Shown here: in pieces, positions 25,484-35,202 of the stretch | Layout: every line of letters starts with the position of its first letter | Position numbering within the stretch: the first letter of the stretch is position 1 | DNA from: Aliarcobacter thereius LMG 24486 | GTDB taxonomy: Bacteria; Campylobacterota; Campylobacteria; Campylobacterales; Arcobacteraceae | Reading direction: 5' to 3' | DNA length: 64,000 bases | NCBI RefSeq assembly: GCF_004214815.1 | Contig: NZ_CP035926.1 | Span: forward strand, 1,851,081-1,915,080 | Translations under genes and position numbers: made by a program | The notes under the pieces: model-generated | The model's input: only the letters and a program-made list of their open reading frames with translations | Told to the model about the DNA's origin: nothing | Database searches by the model: none

Positions 25484-28400
25484 TTGCAAATTTCTTTATA
25501 TTTAGACCTATTTTTGCTTGGGTTATATCTCTTATTATTATGATAAGTGGTGTGGTAAGCCTATATTTATTACCTGTTGAACAATATCCTGATATTGCTC
25601 CACCTCAAATAAATATCTTTGCAACTTATACAGGGGCTTCTGCTGAAACTATTGAAAATAGTGTAACTCAGATAATAGAACAGCAACTAACAGGTCTAGA
25701 TGGAATGTTATATTTCTTTTCAAGCTCTAGTTCATCTGGAAGATCAAGAATAAGTGTAGTTTTTAATCAAGGAATAAACCCTGATATTGCACAAGTTCAA
25801 GTTCAAAATAAAGTAGAACAGATTTTATCAAGACTTCCTGAAGATGTACAAAGACAAGGTGTAAGAGTATATAAATCACAAAATGACTTTTTAATGTTAG
25901 CAAGTGTTTATGACTCAAGTAATCGTGCAGATAGAACAGATATTAGTGACTTTTTAGTAAGCAATCTTCAAGATAGTATTGCAAGAATTGATGGTGTTGG
26001 AGAAGTTAGTGTTTATGGTGGTCAATATGCAATGAGAATTTGGCTTGATCCTTATAAACTAGAACAATTTTCTTTAATTCCTAGCGATATACAAAGTGCA
26101 ATAAATTCTCAGAATTCTCAAGCAAGTGCTGGAATATTAGGTTCTATGCCCACATTAAGTGATCAACAACTGTCAGTTACTGTTACAGCTAGAAGCAAAT
26201 TCAAAACTGTCGAAGAGTTTGAAAATATAATTCTAAAAGCAAATCTAGATGGAAGTAGTGTAAAAATAAAAGATATTGCTCGAGTGGAGATTGGTGCACA
26301 AAGTTACAGCAACATCACTTCTTTAAATGGTTCACCTGCTTCAGGAATTTCTATTCAACTTGCAAGTGGTGCAAATGCAGTTGCTACTTCTAATAGAGTA
26401 AAAGAGTTTTTAAAACAGAGTGAAAGTTTTTTACCTGAAGGCTATAAAATAGCTTATCCAAGGGATACAACTCTATTTATAAAAGCTTCTATTTATGAAG
26501 TTATTAAAACCTTAATTGAAGCAATTATTTTAGTTGTTTTAGTCATGTTTTTATTTTTGAAAAATTTTAGAGCAACATTAATCCCAGCTATTGCTGTTCC
26601 TGTTGTACTTTTAGGAACTTTTGCTATATTAAATATTTTAGGTTTTTCAATAAATACTCTTACAATGTTTGCTCTTGTTTTAGCTATTGGTCTTTTGGTT
26701 GATGATGCTATTGTTGTAGTTGAAAATGTTGAAAGAAATATGAATGAAAAAGGTTTAAATCCAAGAGAAGCAACTATTTTATCAATGAAAGAAGTTACAA
26801 GTGCATTAATAGGTATTACAACTGTTTTATCAGTTGTATTTCTACCTATGGCATTTTTTGGAGGCTCAACGGGAGTTATATATAGACAATTCTCTGTTAC
26901 TATTGTTTCATCTATGATTTTATCTGTTATTGTAGCTTTAACTTTAACTCCTGCACTTTGTGCAACTATTTTAAAACCTCATCAAGAAAAAAATAGAGGA
27001 TTTATTTATTGGTTTAATTCAAAATTTGAATCTTTAACAGAAAAATATTCTAAACTTGTAGAGAAAAGTATATTTTTCTCAAAAAGATGGGCATTTTTTT
27101 ATCTATTAATTATTATTTCATCAGTTTATATGTTTACAAAACTTCCAACAAGCTTTCTTCCAAAAGAAGATCAAGGAAGTATGATGGTTCAATATACACT
27201 TCCAAGTGGAGCTGTTGCTTCAAGAACAGTTGATACTGCAAATATTATCAGAGATTACTTTATGAAAAAAGAAGAGAAATATTTAAATACAATTTTCACA
27301 ATCTCAGGTTTTAGCTCAAGAAGTAGTGGACAAAATGTTGGTACAGCTTTTATATCTTTAAAGTCTTGGGATGAAAGAGATAAAGATGGTCATGTTGATA
27401 AGATTTCTGCAAGAGCATTAAAAGAGTTTAATGATCCAAATAGTAAATATTTTATTCGTGATGCTAGAGTTTTTGCCTTTAATCCAAGTGTTGTTCAAGG
27501 TTTAGGTTCTAATGATGGTTTTGAATTCCAATTACTAGCAAGTTCAAACATAAGTAGAGAAGAGTTACTAGAAGTTAAAGATAATATTATAGAAGAAGCT
27601 AAAAATAATCAATATATAAAATCTGTAAGATCAGATGGTGCTGAAGAATCTCCTCAATTAAAAATCTCTTACAATATTGAAAAAGCAACAAGTCTAGGAA
27701 TAAACTTAAGGGATATTGATACTACTTTAAGTGCTGCTTGGGGTGGTGTTTATGTAAATGATTATATAGATAGAACTAGAGTAAAAAGAGTTTATATTCA
27801 AGGTGATGCTCCATTTAGAAGTGCTCCTGAAGATCTTTATAAATGGAAAGTAAGAAATAATAGTGGTTCAATGACATCATTCTCAGAATTTAGTGATTTT
27901 TCTTGGGAATATGGACCTGAACAATTAACTAGATTTAATGGATTTATGTCTTATCAAATAGAAGGTGATGCAAAAGATGGAGTTAGTTCTGGATTTGCAA
28001 TGAAAGAGATGGATAAAATATCTAACTCATTAGCAAATGGAACTATGAGTGCATATAGTGGAGCATCTTATCAAGAAAGAATGGCTAGTAATCAATCCAT
28101 GCTACTATATTCTATTTCACTTTTAGTTGTATTTTTATGTTTGGCTGCTTTATATGAAAGCTGGAGTGTTCCTTTTTCTGTAATATTAGTTGTTCCTTTA
28201 GGACTTTTTGGGGTTGTATTGGCTGTACTTTTAAGAGATTTACATAATGATATTTATTTCCAAGTTGCTCTTTTGGCAGTTATGGGACTTGCAAGTAAAA
28301 ATGCCATTTTGATAGTTGAGTTTATAAATAGTTCTTATAAGAATGGAATGGGTTTATTAGAGTCAGCAATTCTTGGTGCTAAACTAAGACTAAGACCAAT

Positions 28401-28587
28401 AATTATGACCTCTTTAGCATTTATTGCAGGAATTATACCTCTTGCAATATCCTCAGGTGCTGGTGCAAACAGTAGAATTGCAATAGGAACAGGAATAATA
28501 GGTGGAACAATTAGTGCAACAATATTGACTCTATTTTTAGTTCCTCTATTTTATATATTTATAAAAAAAGTATTTAGTAAAGAGTAA
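25480..28587 (+). CDS. RND multidrug efflux pump, AcrB/HAE1 type
   Basis: A 1035-residue inner-membrane pump, full length for the HAE1 group. The proton-relay pair is intact: the two Asp in AIGLLVDDAIVVVENVE (helix 4) and the Lys in GLASKNAILIVEF (helix 10). YPDIAPPQINIFATYTGASA at the N-terminal porter domain is typical. It exports drugs or detergents using proton motive force. It sits between adaptor and outer membrane channel genes with overlap or 2-nt gaps, so all three form one operon, similar to CmeABC. No TetR-type repressor gene is adjacent. Confidence 0.95.
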   Translation: MIANFFIFRPIFAWVISLIIMISGVVSLYLLPVEQYPDIAPPQINIFATYTGASAETIENSVTQIIEQQLTGLDGMLYFFSSSSSSGRSRISVVFNQGINPDIAQVQVQNKVEQILSRLPEDVQRQGVRVYKSQNDFLMLASVYDSSNRADRTDISDFLVSNLQDSIARIDGVGEVSVYGGQYAMRIWLDPYKLEQFSLIPSDIQSAINSQNSQASAGILGSMPTLSDQQLSVTVTARSKFKTVEEFENIILKANLDGSSVKIKDIARVEIGAQSYSNITSLNGSPASGISIQLASGANAVATSNRVKEFLKQSESFLPEGYKIAYPRDTTLFIKASIYEVIKTLIEAIILVVLVMFLFLKNFRATLIPAIAVPVVLLGTFAILNILGFSINTLTMFALVLAIGLLVDDAIVVVENVERNMNEKGLNPREATILSMKEVTSALIGITTVLSVVFLPMAFFGGSTGVIYRQFSVTIVSSMILSVIVALTLTPALCATILKPHQEKNRGFIYWFNSKFESLTEKYSKLVEKSIFFSKRWAFFYLLIIISSVYMFTKLPTSFLPKEDQGSMMVQYTLPSGAVASRTVDTANIIRDYFMKKEEKYLNTIFTISGFSSRSSGQNVGTAFISLKSWDERDKDGHVDKISARALKEFNDPNSKYFIRDARVFAFNPSVVQGLGSNDGFEFQLLASSNISREELLEVKDNIIEEAKNNQYIKSVRSDGAEESPQLKISYNIEKATSLGINLRDIDTTLSAAWGGVYVNDYIDRTRVKRVYIQGDAPFRSAPEDLYKWKVRNNSGSMTSFSEFSDFSWEYGPEQLTRFNGFMSYQIEGDAKDGVSSGFAMKEMDKISNSLANGTMSAYSGASYQERMASNQSMLLYSISLLVVFLCLAALYESWSVPFSVILVVPLGLFGVVLAVLLRDLHNDIYFQVALLAVMGLASKNAILIVEFINSSYKNGMGLLESAILGAKLRLRPIIMTSLAFIAGIIPLAISSGAGANSRIAIGTGIIGGTISATILTLFLVPLFYIFIKKVFSKE

Positions 28588-28589
28588 AA

Positions 28590-29975
28590 ATGTTTAGATA
28601 TATATTTTATTTTATTTTAGCACTCTTTTTTGTATCTTGTACTTCAATGCAGCCAAATCTTAATCTTGAAGATAAAGATTTTACAAAAGAGTCATTTAAA
28701 AATTATGAACAGAATAAAAATAAGAGATTTGAAGAGTTAAATAGTAATGCGTTTTTAAAAGATGAAAAACTAAAAACTATTATTAATCTTGTTTTAGAAA
28801 ATAATAAGAGTTTAGAAATAGCTCTTTTAAAAATTGAGAGTTCAAAAGCTCTTTATGGAATACAAACTTCAAATCTATTTCCAAAAATAGATGCAAACCC
28901 TTCTTTAGATAGAACAAAAGCAAGTGATACAACAAATCCAAATAATAGAATATTAAATAACTATAAAGCAAATGTTACAGCATCTTTTGAGCTTGATTTA
29001 TTTGGTAAAAATCAAAGTTTAAATGAAGCTGCTAAGAATAGTTTTCTTGCTACAAAATATGCTTATAATAGTACAAAGCTTCTATTGATATCTGAAACTA
29101 TAAATTCTTATTTAAAATTAGCAAGTAGCTTAGAAAATCAAAAACTATCAGATGAAATTCTAAAGAATCTAGAAGAAGTTTATACTTTAACAAGTAAAAA
29201 ATATGTTTTAGGAGCTGCTTCAAAACAGGAAATGTTGGCGAGTTTAGCTTCACTTAAAGAGATGGAAAATATAAGTTTAGAGTTTGAAAATGAAGTATCA
29301 AAAAGTATAAATGCACTTGAACTTTTAATCTCTTCTAAACTTGATGAAAACTTAATACCAAGCAATTTTTTAAAAGCTGATTATATTGATACTTTAAATT
29401 ATCAAATAGAATCAAATGTTTTACTAAATAGACCTGATATAAAAGAGTATGAATTTAAATTAAGAGAAAAAAATGCAAATATAGGTGCAGCAAGAGCTGC
29501 TTTCTTCCCAAGTATTAGCTTGACTGCAAATACTGGTTATGCTAGTAACTCTCTAAGTGGATTATTTTCAAACCAAAATACATTTTGGCAAATTAGTCCA
29601 AGTATAAATATTCCTATTTTTACTGCTGGTGAAAATATAAAAAGATTAGAATATTCAAAAAAAGAGCAAGAAATAGCTTTAAAAGAGTATGAAAGAGCTA
29701 TTCAAACAGCCTTCAAAGAAGTAAATGATACTTTGGCTATTAGAAAAAATATTGCTTCTAAACTAGAGAACTACTCTTTACTTTTAGAATCTTTAAAAGA
29801 TACATATAATATTGTTTTAAACTCATATAAAATTGGGAAAGGAAGTTATCTATCTTTACTAATTGCACAAAAAGAGTATATAAATTCGAAAATAGCTTAT
29901 ACAAATTTAGTTTTAAGTGAGCTAGAAAATAGAGTAGATATTTTTAAAACTTTAGGTGGAGAGATAAAAGAGTAA
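28590..29975 (+). CDS. outer membrane efflux lipoprotein (NodT/OprM-type TolC family)
   Basis: A 461-residue protein with a lipoprotein signal (lipobox FVSC near residue 17) and two TolC-type repeats. FELDLFGKN and, in the second half, GAARAAFFPSISLTANTGYA are typical of the OprM/CmeC group. It forms the trimeric exit channel of the RND system encoded just upstream. The coiled-coil segments around residues 160-260 and 370-450 are rich in Leu, Lys and Glu. It ends at a long perfect hairpin shared with the convergent chemoreceptor gene. Confidence 0.92.
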   Translation: MFRYIFYFILALFFVSCTSMQPNLNLEDKDFTKESFKNYEQNKNKRFEELNSNAFLKDEKLKTIINLVLENNKSLEIALLKIESSKALYGIQTSNLFPKIDANPSLDRTKASDTTNPNNRILNNYKANVTASFELDLFGKNQSLNEAAKNSFLATKYAYNSTKLLLISETINSYLKLASSLENQKLSDEILKNLEEVYTLTSKKYVLGAASKQEMLASLASLKEMENISLEFENEVSKSINALELLISSKLDENLIPSNFLKADYIDTLNYQIESNVLLNRPDIKEYEFKLREKNANIGAARAAFFPSISLTANTGYASNSLSGLFSNQNTFWQISPSINIPIFTAGENIKRLEYSKKEQEIALKEYERAIQTAFKEVNDTLAIRKNIASKLENYSLLLESLKDTYNIVLNSYKIGKGSYLSLLIAQKEYINSKIAYTNLVLSELENRVDIFKTLGGEIKE

Positions 29976-29987
29976 TTATTTCTTGGC

Positions 29988-30020
29988 TTTAAATAAAGAG
30001 GATAATCCTCTTTATTTAAA
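29988..30020. terminator. bidirectional terminator hairpin
   Basis: TTTAAATAAAGAGGAT (29988-30003) and its exact reverse complement (30005-30020) form a 16-bp inverted repeat around one base. It closes both the efflux operon and the convergent chemoreceptor gene, whose stop lies inside it. Confidence 0.75.
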
Positions 30021-31977
30021 AGCTTTCCCACTCATCATCTGATTTTTGTTCTTTTATTTCAAGAATTTTCGTAGGCTTTTCATTTTTTATTACTTCTTCT
30101 TTACTTACAAGCTTATCTTCTTTTGATGACTGCTTTCTGCTTTTTACAAGAATATCATCTTTTCCAATAAATCTTTTTGCAATAACATCTTCTACAATAT
30201 TTTTAGAAATTCCATCTGTTTGATTTGCAATACTTTGTGTTTTTGAAGCAATTACAGCATTTTGTTGTGTTTTCTGATCAAGCATTGTAACAGCATCATT
30301 TATTTGAGAAATACCACTTTGTTGCTCTTTTGAAGCATTTGATATCTCATTTATCATCTCTAAAGATTTTGCAATATTACTTAAAAGTCCTTCATAATCT
30401 TTTATCATCAGATCTGAAATATTTTTTCCTTCTTGAGCTTTTGAATTTGCTATTCCAACAATATCTTTAATCTCTCTTGCAGCTTCTGCACTTCTATTTG
30501 CAAGATTTCTTACTTCACCAGCAACAACTGCAAAACCTTTTCCAGCTTCTCCTGCTGTTGCTGCTTCAACTGCTGCATTTAAACTTAAGATATTTGTTTG
30601 AAATGCAATATTATCTATTACACTTATTGCTTCATTTATATTGTTTACTTGATTTGTAATTTCATCCATAGCATTTGCTGTATTTCTTGCCATCTCTTGA
30701 CCTTTTTTAGCAGAATTACTAACTTCATTTGAGTAACCAGACATTTGAATAACATTATTTGAATTACTAATAACTGTGCTTGTAATCTCTTCAAGAGCTG
30801 CTGCTGTTTCTTCTAAAGATGCTGCTGCTTCATTTGAACTTTGATTTAAACTATTTACATTTTCAATCAATGTTTTTGAAGACTCTTCAAGACTAACTCC
30901 TCTTTTTAAACTATCTTTTAACATAGAAACTATCGCATTTTGAAGAGTATTTATTCCTGTAATCATCTTCTCAAGAACTCCACCTTCTTCATCATCTTTT
31001 CCAAGTTCTAAAATTGGTCTATAATCATAATTTGAGTAAGCACTTAAAATATCATTTATATGTTCAAATCTCTCTTTTGTATTACTTATCATTGAGTTTA
31101 ATTCATCTTTAAATTCATTTAAAGATCTATTTGGAGTTGTTTTGTCGATTGTTTGAGAATACCAACCATTTCTAACTCTTATCATAACAGCTTTTGCTTC
31201 ATCAATTAATTCATGATCTTTTTCTAAAGTATCTTGAACAATATCAATATTATCATTAATAAGTTTTGCCATCTCCCCAAATTCATCTTTGCTTGAATCA
31301 TCTAATGCTACAACATCATCTGATTTTCTATTTAAGAAATTAAAGAAACTTAAAAGTCCTGATTTAAAGTTATTTAATGATTTTGTAATTGAGTTTGATA
31401 AGAAAATAGAGAATAATATGAATAGTACCATCGATAAAGAACCTACAAGAAGTAAGTTCATTGTTAATGAATGAATTGAATTATCTCTTAATTCAGCATT
31501 TCTTTTATTCATATCATCATAGTTTTTTTCTATACTAGTTACTAGTTTTACAATAGATTTCATAGTAGATTCATATTGTAATCTAGTTTCATCTTTATTT
31601 GTACTAAAAGAGTGTTCTGCTAAAGCATCAAGGCTTTTTACATAATCTTTTATATAAGAGATTGTAAGATCGCAAAGCTCTTTATTCTCACTTGATGCAA
31701 ATAAATCTTTTAATAATAGAGTATCTTTTATCATAGTTTCCCATTTTTTATCTACATTTTCTTTTTCATCTTTTGTAGGATTTAACATAAATTGATAAAC
31801 AGCAATTCTCGCTTTAAGTAAATTATCTATTAATTGTGTTGTTTGAGAAGATACTTTAATTCTCTCTTGTACATAAGTTATTGATAAGCTATATATTATA
31901 ATTGTTGCTATAATTGTAATAACAAATATTGCAGGAAATAAAAATAATTTTGTTTTTGTATTTAAATTCTTTAACAT
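30016..31977 (-). CDS. methyl-accepting chemotaxis protein with C-terminal CheR-tether motif
   Basis: A 653-residue chemoreceptor. A membrane helix at about 11-32, a periplasmic four-helix-bundle-type sensor (about 35-175), a second helix (about 177-198) and a long cytoplasmic helical region are visible. The signalling tip reads AVEAATAGEAGKGFAVVAGEVRNLA in its usual place. The protein ends in EWESF, which fits the xWxxF pentapeptide used to tether CheR/CheB, after a flexible charged linker. I start at the ATG at 31977, because GAGGA lies 5 nt upstream; the ATG at 31989 has none. Confidence 0.92.
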   Translation of the reverse strand: MLKNLNTKTKLFLFPAIFVITIIATIIIYSLSITYVQERIKVSSQTTQLIDNLLKARIAVYQFMLNPTKDEKENVDKKWETMIKDTLLLKDLFASSENKELCDLTISYIKDYVKSLDALAEHSFSTNKDETRLQYESTMKSIVKLVTSIEKNYDDMNKRNAELRDNSIHSLTMNLLLVGSLSMVLFILFSIFLSNSITKSLNNFKSGLLSFFNFLNRKSDDVVALDDSSKDEFGEMAKLINDNIDIVQDTLEKDHELIDEAKAVMIRVRNGWYSQTIDKTTPNRSLNEFKDELNSMISNTKERFEHINDILSAYSNYDYRPILELGKDDEEGGVLEKMITGINTLQNAIVSMLKDSLKRGVSLEESSKTLIENVNSLNQSSNEAAASLEETAAALEEITSTVISNSNNVIQMSGYSNEVSNSAKKGQEMARNTANAMDEITNQVNNINEAISVIDNIAFQTNILSLNAAVEAATAGEAGKGFAVVAGEVRNLANRSAEAAREIKDIVGIANSKAQEGKNISDLMIKDYEGLLSNIAKSLEMINEISNASKEQQSGISQINDAVTMLDQKTQQNAVIASKTQSIANQTDGISKNIVEDVIAKRFIGKDDILVKSRKQSSKEDKLVSKEEVIKNEKPTKILEIKEQKSDDEWESF

Positions 31978-32061
31978 CTTAGTCCTCATTTGTAAAATTT
32001 TGATATTTTACCTTTGTATTCTTTAGTTAAATTTAAAAATATTATTTTATATGAGTTTAAA

Positions 32062-33288
32062 TTATTTAATCAAAGCTCTTCCCACTATATAACCACTTGC
32101 CCAAGCAAAATGAAGATTAAATCCACCTCTATTTCCAACAATATCTAAAACCTCACCAGCAAAATATAAATTATTTATAAGCTTACTTTCATATGTTTTA
32201 TCATTTATCTCTGATGTTTTTACACCTCCTCCACTAGCTTCTGCATGAGAGAATCCTTGTGTATTTACTATTTTTAATCTCCAAGAGTTTAATTGGTGAG
32301 AAATTGCTTTTATCTGTTTTGTATTTATATCTTCTATTTTTGTATCTAAATCTATTTTGCAAATATTTAGTAAAATAGGAGCAATTTTATTTGAAACAAC
32401 TCCTACTAAAACATCAACTACTCTCTCTTTTTGTAAAGATTTAAAGAGAGTTGCAATCTGATCTGCTAAATCATTTACATTTAAATTTGGAAATAAATTA
32501 ACTCTTAATTCTACATCAAAATATTGACTCAAAGCCAAAACTGCTTTTTGTGAAATATCAAGTATTGCAAACCCTGAAACCCCATAAGATGTAAATAGAA
32601 CATCTCCAAAAATTTCATCTTCTAAAGTTCCATTTACATATAAAGATACTTTACACTCTTTTTTTACACCTTGAAGTTTTCCATTGTAGTTTTCTTTTGT
32701 TTGAAGTCCAACAAGACTTGGATATGTAAGATTGTAAGTGTGTCCAAAACTTGAAGCTATTTCAAGCCCTATTTCAGTTGAATTTAACTGAGGAGCTGCT
32801 CCTAATCCACTTGAAACTAAAACTTTAGAATAGTTTTTAAACTCTTTCTCATTTGCAATAATTATAAATTTATCATCTTTTTTTTCTACTTTTTGTATAA
32901 AATGTTCATAATAAATATTTACTTCTAGCTTTTCTAAAGCTAAAGCCAAAAGATTTACTACTGATTTTGCTTCATTTGATAGTGGATAAACTTTTCCACT
33001 CTCTTTTATATCTAGCATTAATCCAATAGATTTACAAAATTTAAGAAAAGCTTTAAAATCAAACTCTTTTAAAGCAAAATTTACAAAATCTGGATTTTCT
33101 CCTAAATAATTCTTTGATGTAATTTTTGTATTTGAAATATTGCATCTTCCATTTCCACTTGCAAGTATTTTCTTCCCCAAACTTTTATTTGCATCAAAAA
33201 TATCTATTTGTAAATCTTTATTTAATCTTTTTGCTGTAATTACTGCTATTATTCCAGCTGCACCACCACCTATAATTGCTATTTTCAA
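32062..33288 (-). CDS. BaiN/RdsA-type FAD-dependent oxidoreductase (HI0933 family)
   Basis: A 408-residue flavoprotein. The N-terminal dinucleotide-binding motif is IAIIGGGAAGIIAVITA, then SLGKKILASGNGRCNISN, the family signature. The C-terminal FAD segment is NLYFAGEVLDIVGNRGGFNLHFAWASGY. Members of this family (HI0933-like) are widespread, and a few act on bile acids or other cyclic substrates; most have no known substrate. A single gene, divergent from the metY operon across a 203-nt promoter region. Confidence 0.88.
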   Translation of the reverse strand: MKIAIIGGGAAGIIAVITAKRLNKDLQIDIFDANKSLGKKILASGNGRCNISNTKITSKNYLGENPDFVNFALKEFDFKAFLKFCKSIGLMLDIKESGKVYPLSNEAKSVVNLLALALEKLEVNIYYEHFIQKVEKKDDKFIIIANEKEFKNYSKVLVSSGLGAAPQLNSTEIGLEIASSFGHTYNLTYPSLVGLQTKENYNGKLQGVKKECKVSLYVNGTLEDEIFGDVLFTSYGVSGFAILDISQKAVLALSQYFDVELRVNLFPNLNVNDLADQIATLFKSLQKERVVDVLVGVVSNKIAPILLNICKIDLDTKIEDINTKQIKAISHQLNSWRLKIVNTQGFSHAEASGGGVKTSEINDKTYESKLINNLYFAGEVLDIVGNRGGFNLHFAWASGYIVGRALIK

Positions 33289-33407
33289 AACTTATCCTAA
33301 ATCTTTATTTTTAATATTTTAACCTAATTAAGTTTAAATAGTTTCTCAATCCATATTAATTTGATATACTTTAATCGAAAGCCCTACCTAATCATATTTA
33401 TATAAAT

Positions 33408-33476
33408 TTGATTAAAAGACTTGACAATTAAAAAAAATCTGCTTATAATTCTACATAAATTTAAACTTGATTAAAA
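33408..33476 (+). promoter_or_regulatory. metY operon promoter flanked by TTGATTAAAA direct repeats
   Basis: A perfect TTGACA (33421-33426) and TATAAT (33444-33449) with a 17-nt spacer lie 43 nt before the metY start. The decamer TTGATTAAAA occurs just upstream of the -35 (33408-33417) and again in the leader (33467-33476), 59 bp apart. This suggests a repressor site pair. The Rrf2-type regulator encoded second in the same operon is the obvious candidate. Confidence 0.72.
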
Positions 33477-33491
33477 AACAAAGGATATAAA

Positions 33492-34760
33492 ATGCAAAAA
33501 GATACAATTGCAATCCATACTGGATATGATAAAAAAAATGGAAATGGCGAGATGGCTATTCCTATTTCTCAAACAACAGCTTATGCTTTTAGAGATAGTG
33601 AACATGCAGCAAATCTCTTTGGATTAAAAGAGCTTGGTTCAATTTATACAAGATTAACAAATCCAACAACAGATATTTTTGAGCAAAGATATGCACAGCT
33701 TGAAAATGGTGCTGCTGCTCTTGCAACTGCAAGTGGAGCTAGTGCAATTTTTTATGCTATTGCAAATATTGCTGAAGCTGGAGATAATATTTTAATCTCT
33801 GATAAACTTTATGGTGGAAGTGTAACTCTGTTTCATTTTACTTTAAAAAGATTTGGAATCTCTGTAAAAACTTTTAAAAGTGATGATGCTAATGATTTAG
33901 AAAGCTTAGTAGATGATAAAACAAAAGGTATTTTTTTTGAATCTCTTTCAAATCCACAAATTGCAATTCCAAATATTGAAAAAATAGTTGAAGTAGCAAA
34001 GAAATATGGAATTATCACAATTTGTGATAATACTGTTGCAACTCCATATCTATTTAACCCAATCTCTTGGGGAGTTGATATTGTTGTTCACTCAACAAGT
34101 AAATATACAAGTGGAAATGGTACAGCTTTAGGTGGAATTATAGTTGAAAGAGATGGTTTAGCAGATTTCTTCAAACAAAATAGTGCAAGATACCCACACT
34201 TTACAACTCCTGATGCTTCTTATCATGGACTTGTTTATACAGATGTTCCTCTTCCAAACTTTTGTTTAAGAGTTAGATTATCACTTCTTAGAGATATTGG
34301 AGCAACTCCTGCACCATTTAACTCGTGGTTACTAATTCAAAGCCTAGAAACTTTAAGTATTAGAGTTGAGAAACATTCAAGCAATGCTTTAAAAATTGCT
34401 GAGTTTTTAAAATCTCATCCAAAAGTAAAGAGTGTAAATTACCCTGGTCTTAAAGATGATAAATATTTTACAAAAGCTCAAAAATATTTCAAAAATGGCT
34501 TAGCAAGTGGATTAATTTCATTTGAAGTAAGCAGTTTTGAAGAAGCCAAAAAAGTTATTGATAGTGCAAAACTATTTAGTGTGGTTGTAAATATTGGAGA
34601 TAGTAAATCACTTATTGTTCATCCAGCTTCAACAACGCACTCTCAATTAAGTGAAGAAGAGTTAAAAAATGCTGGTGTAAGTCCTGTTACAATTAGACTT
34701 TCAATTGGTTTAGAAGATAGTGTTGATTTAATTGAAGATTTAAATCAAGCATTAGTTTAA
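33492..34760 (+). CDS. metY: O-acetylhomoserine sulfhydrylase (MetY)
   Basis: A 422-residue PLP enzyme of the Cys/Met metabolism family, which makes homocysteine from O-acetylhomoserine and sulfide. The length and N-terminus (AIHTGYDKKNGNGEMAIPISQTTAYAF) fit the MetY subgroup rather than MetB/MetC. The PLP lysine is in HSTSKYTSGNGTALGG. Substrate-loop motifs IYTRLTNPT and the C-terminal VHPASTTHSQL are intact. It is first in a long sulfur operon with a perfect promoter, so sulfide made by the cys genes can be fixed either here or by CysK. Confidence 0.93.
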   Translation: MQKDTIAIHTGYDKKNGNGEMAIPISQTTAYAFRDSEHAANLFGLKELGSIYTRLTNPTTDIFEQRYAQLENGAAALATASGASAIFYAIANIAEAGDNILISDKLYGGSVTLFHFTLKRFGISVKTFKSDDANDLESLVDDKTKGIFFESLSNPQIAIPNIEKIVEVAKKYGIITICDNTVATPYLFNPISWGVDIVVHSTSKYTSGNGTALGGIIVERDGLADFFKQNSARYPHFTTPDASYHGLVYTDVPLPNFCLRVRLSLLRDIGATPAPFNSWLLIQSLETLSIRVEKHSSNALKIAEFLKSHPKVKSVNYPGLKDDKYFTKAQKYFKNGLASGLISFEVSSFEEAKKVIDSAKLFSVVVNIGDSKSLIVHPASTTHSQLSEEELKNAGVSPVTIRLSIGLEDSVDLIEDLNQALV

Positions 34761-34770
34761 GAGTTAAGAT

Positions 34771-35184
34771 ATGCCTTTAATTTCGACAAAAGGGATTTAC
34801 GGATTGTCAGCTATGCATGAATTAGCAAAACATAATGATGACTCTCCCATGCAAATTAAAGATATTTCTGCAAATGCGTCTATACCGCAGAACTATCTTG
34901 AACAGCTCTTAGGAAAACTAAGAAAAGCTGGTCTTGTGAACAGTATAAGAGGTGCAAGAGGTGGTTATCATTTAGCAAGAAGTGCAGATGATATAAAAGT
35001 GGTGGATATTTTGATAACTTTGGAAGATGACTTAAAAATTGCTGACCAAAAGACAAATAATCCAATATTAGACTTATTTTTCGATGAGTCAAAAGAGAAA
35101 ATGAAAAAGATATTTGATTTAAGCTTATCAAAATTAGATGAGTATCAAAACAAATATAATCAGTTTTTACATTACAATATATAA
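34771..35184 (+). CDS. Rrf2-family regulator, CymR-like, without Fe-S cysteines
   Basis: A 137-residue Rrf2 repressor. The winged HTH covers residues 1-65 (STKGIYGLSAMHELA, then SIPQNYLEQLLGKLRKAGLV and RGARGGYHLA, all typical). It contains no cysteine, so it cannot hold the Fe-S cluster of IscR or NsrR. In this it resembles CymR, the master cysteine regulator of Firmicutes, which uses CysK as partner. Here cysK is the next gene, 18 nt away. It likely represses this operon, perhaps at the TTGATTAAAA repeats, when cysteine is plentiful (an inference). Confidence 0.87.
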   Translation: MPLISTKGIYGLSAMHELAKHNDDSPMQIKDISANASIPQNYLEQLLGKLRKAGLVNSIRGARGGYHLARSADDIKVVDILITLEDDLKIADQKTNNPILDLFFDESKEKMKKIFDLSLSKLDEYQNKYNQFLHYNI

Positions 35185-35202
35185 TAAAGAGAGGAAAGTA
35201 TT

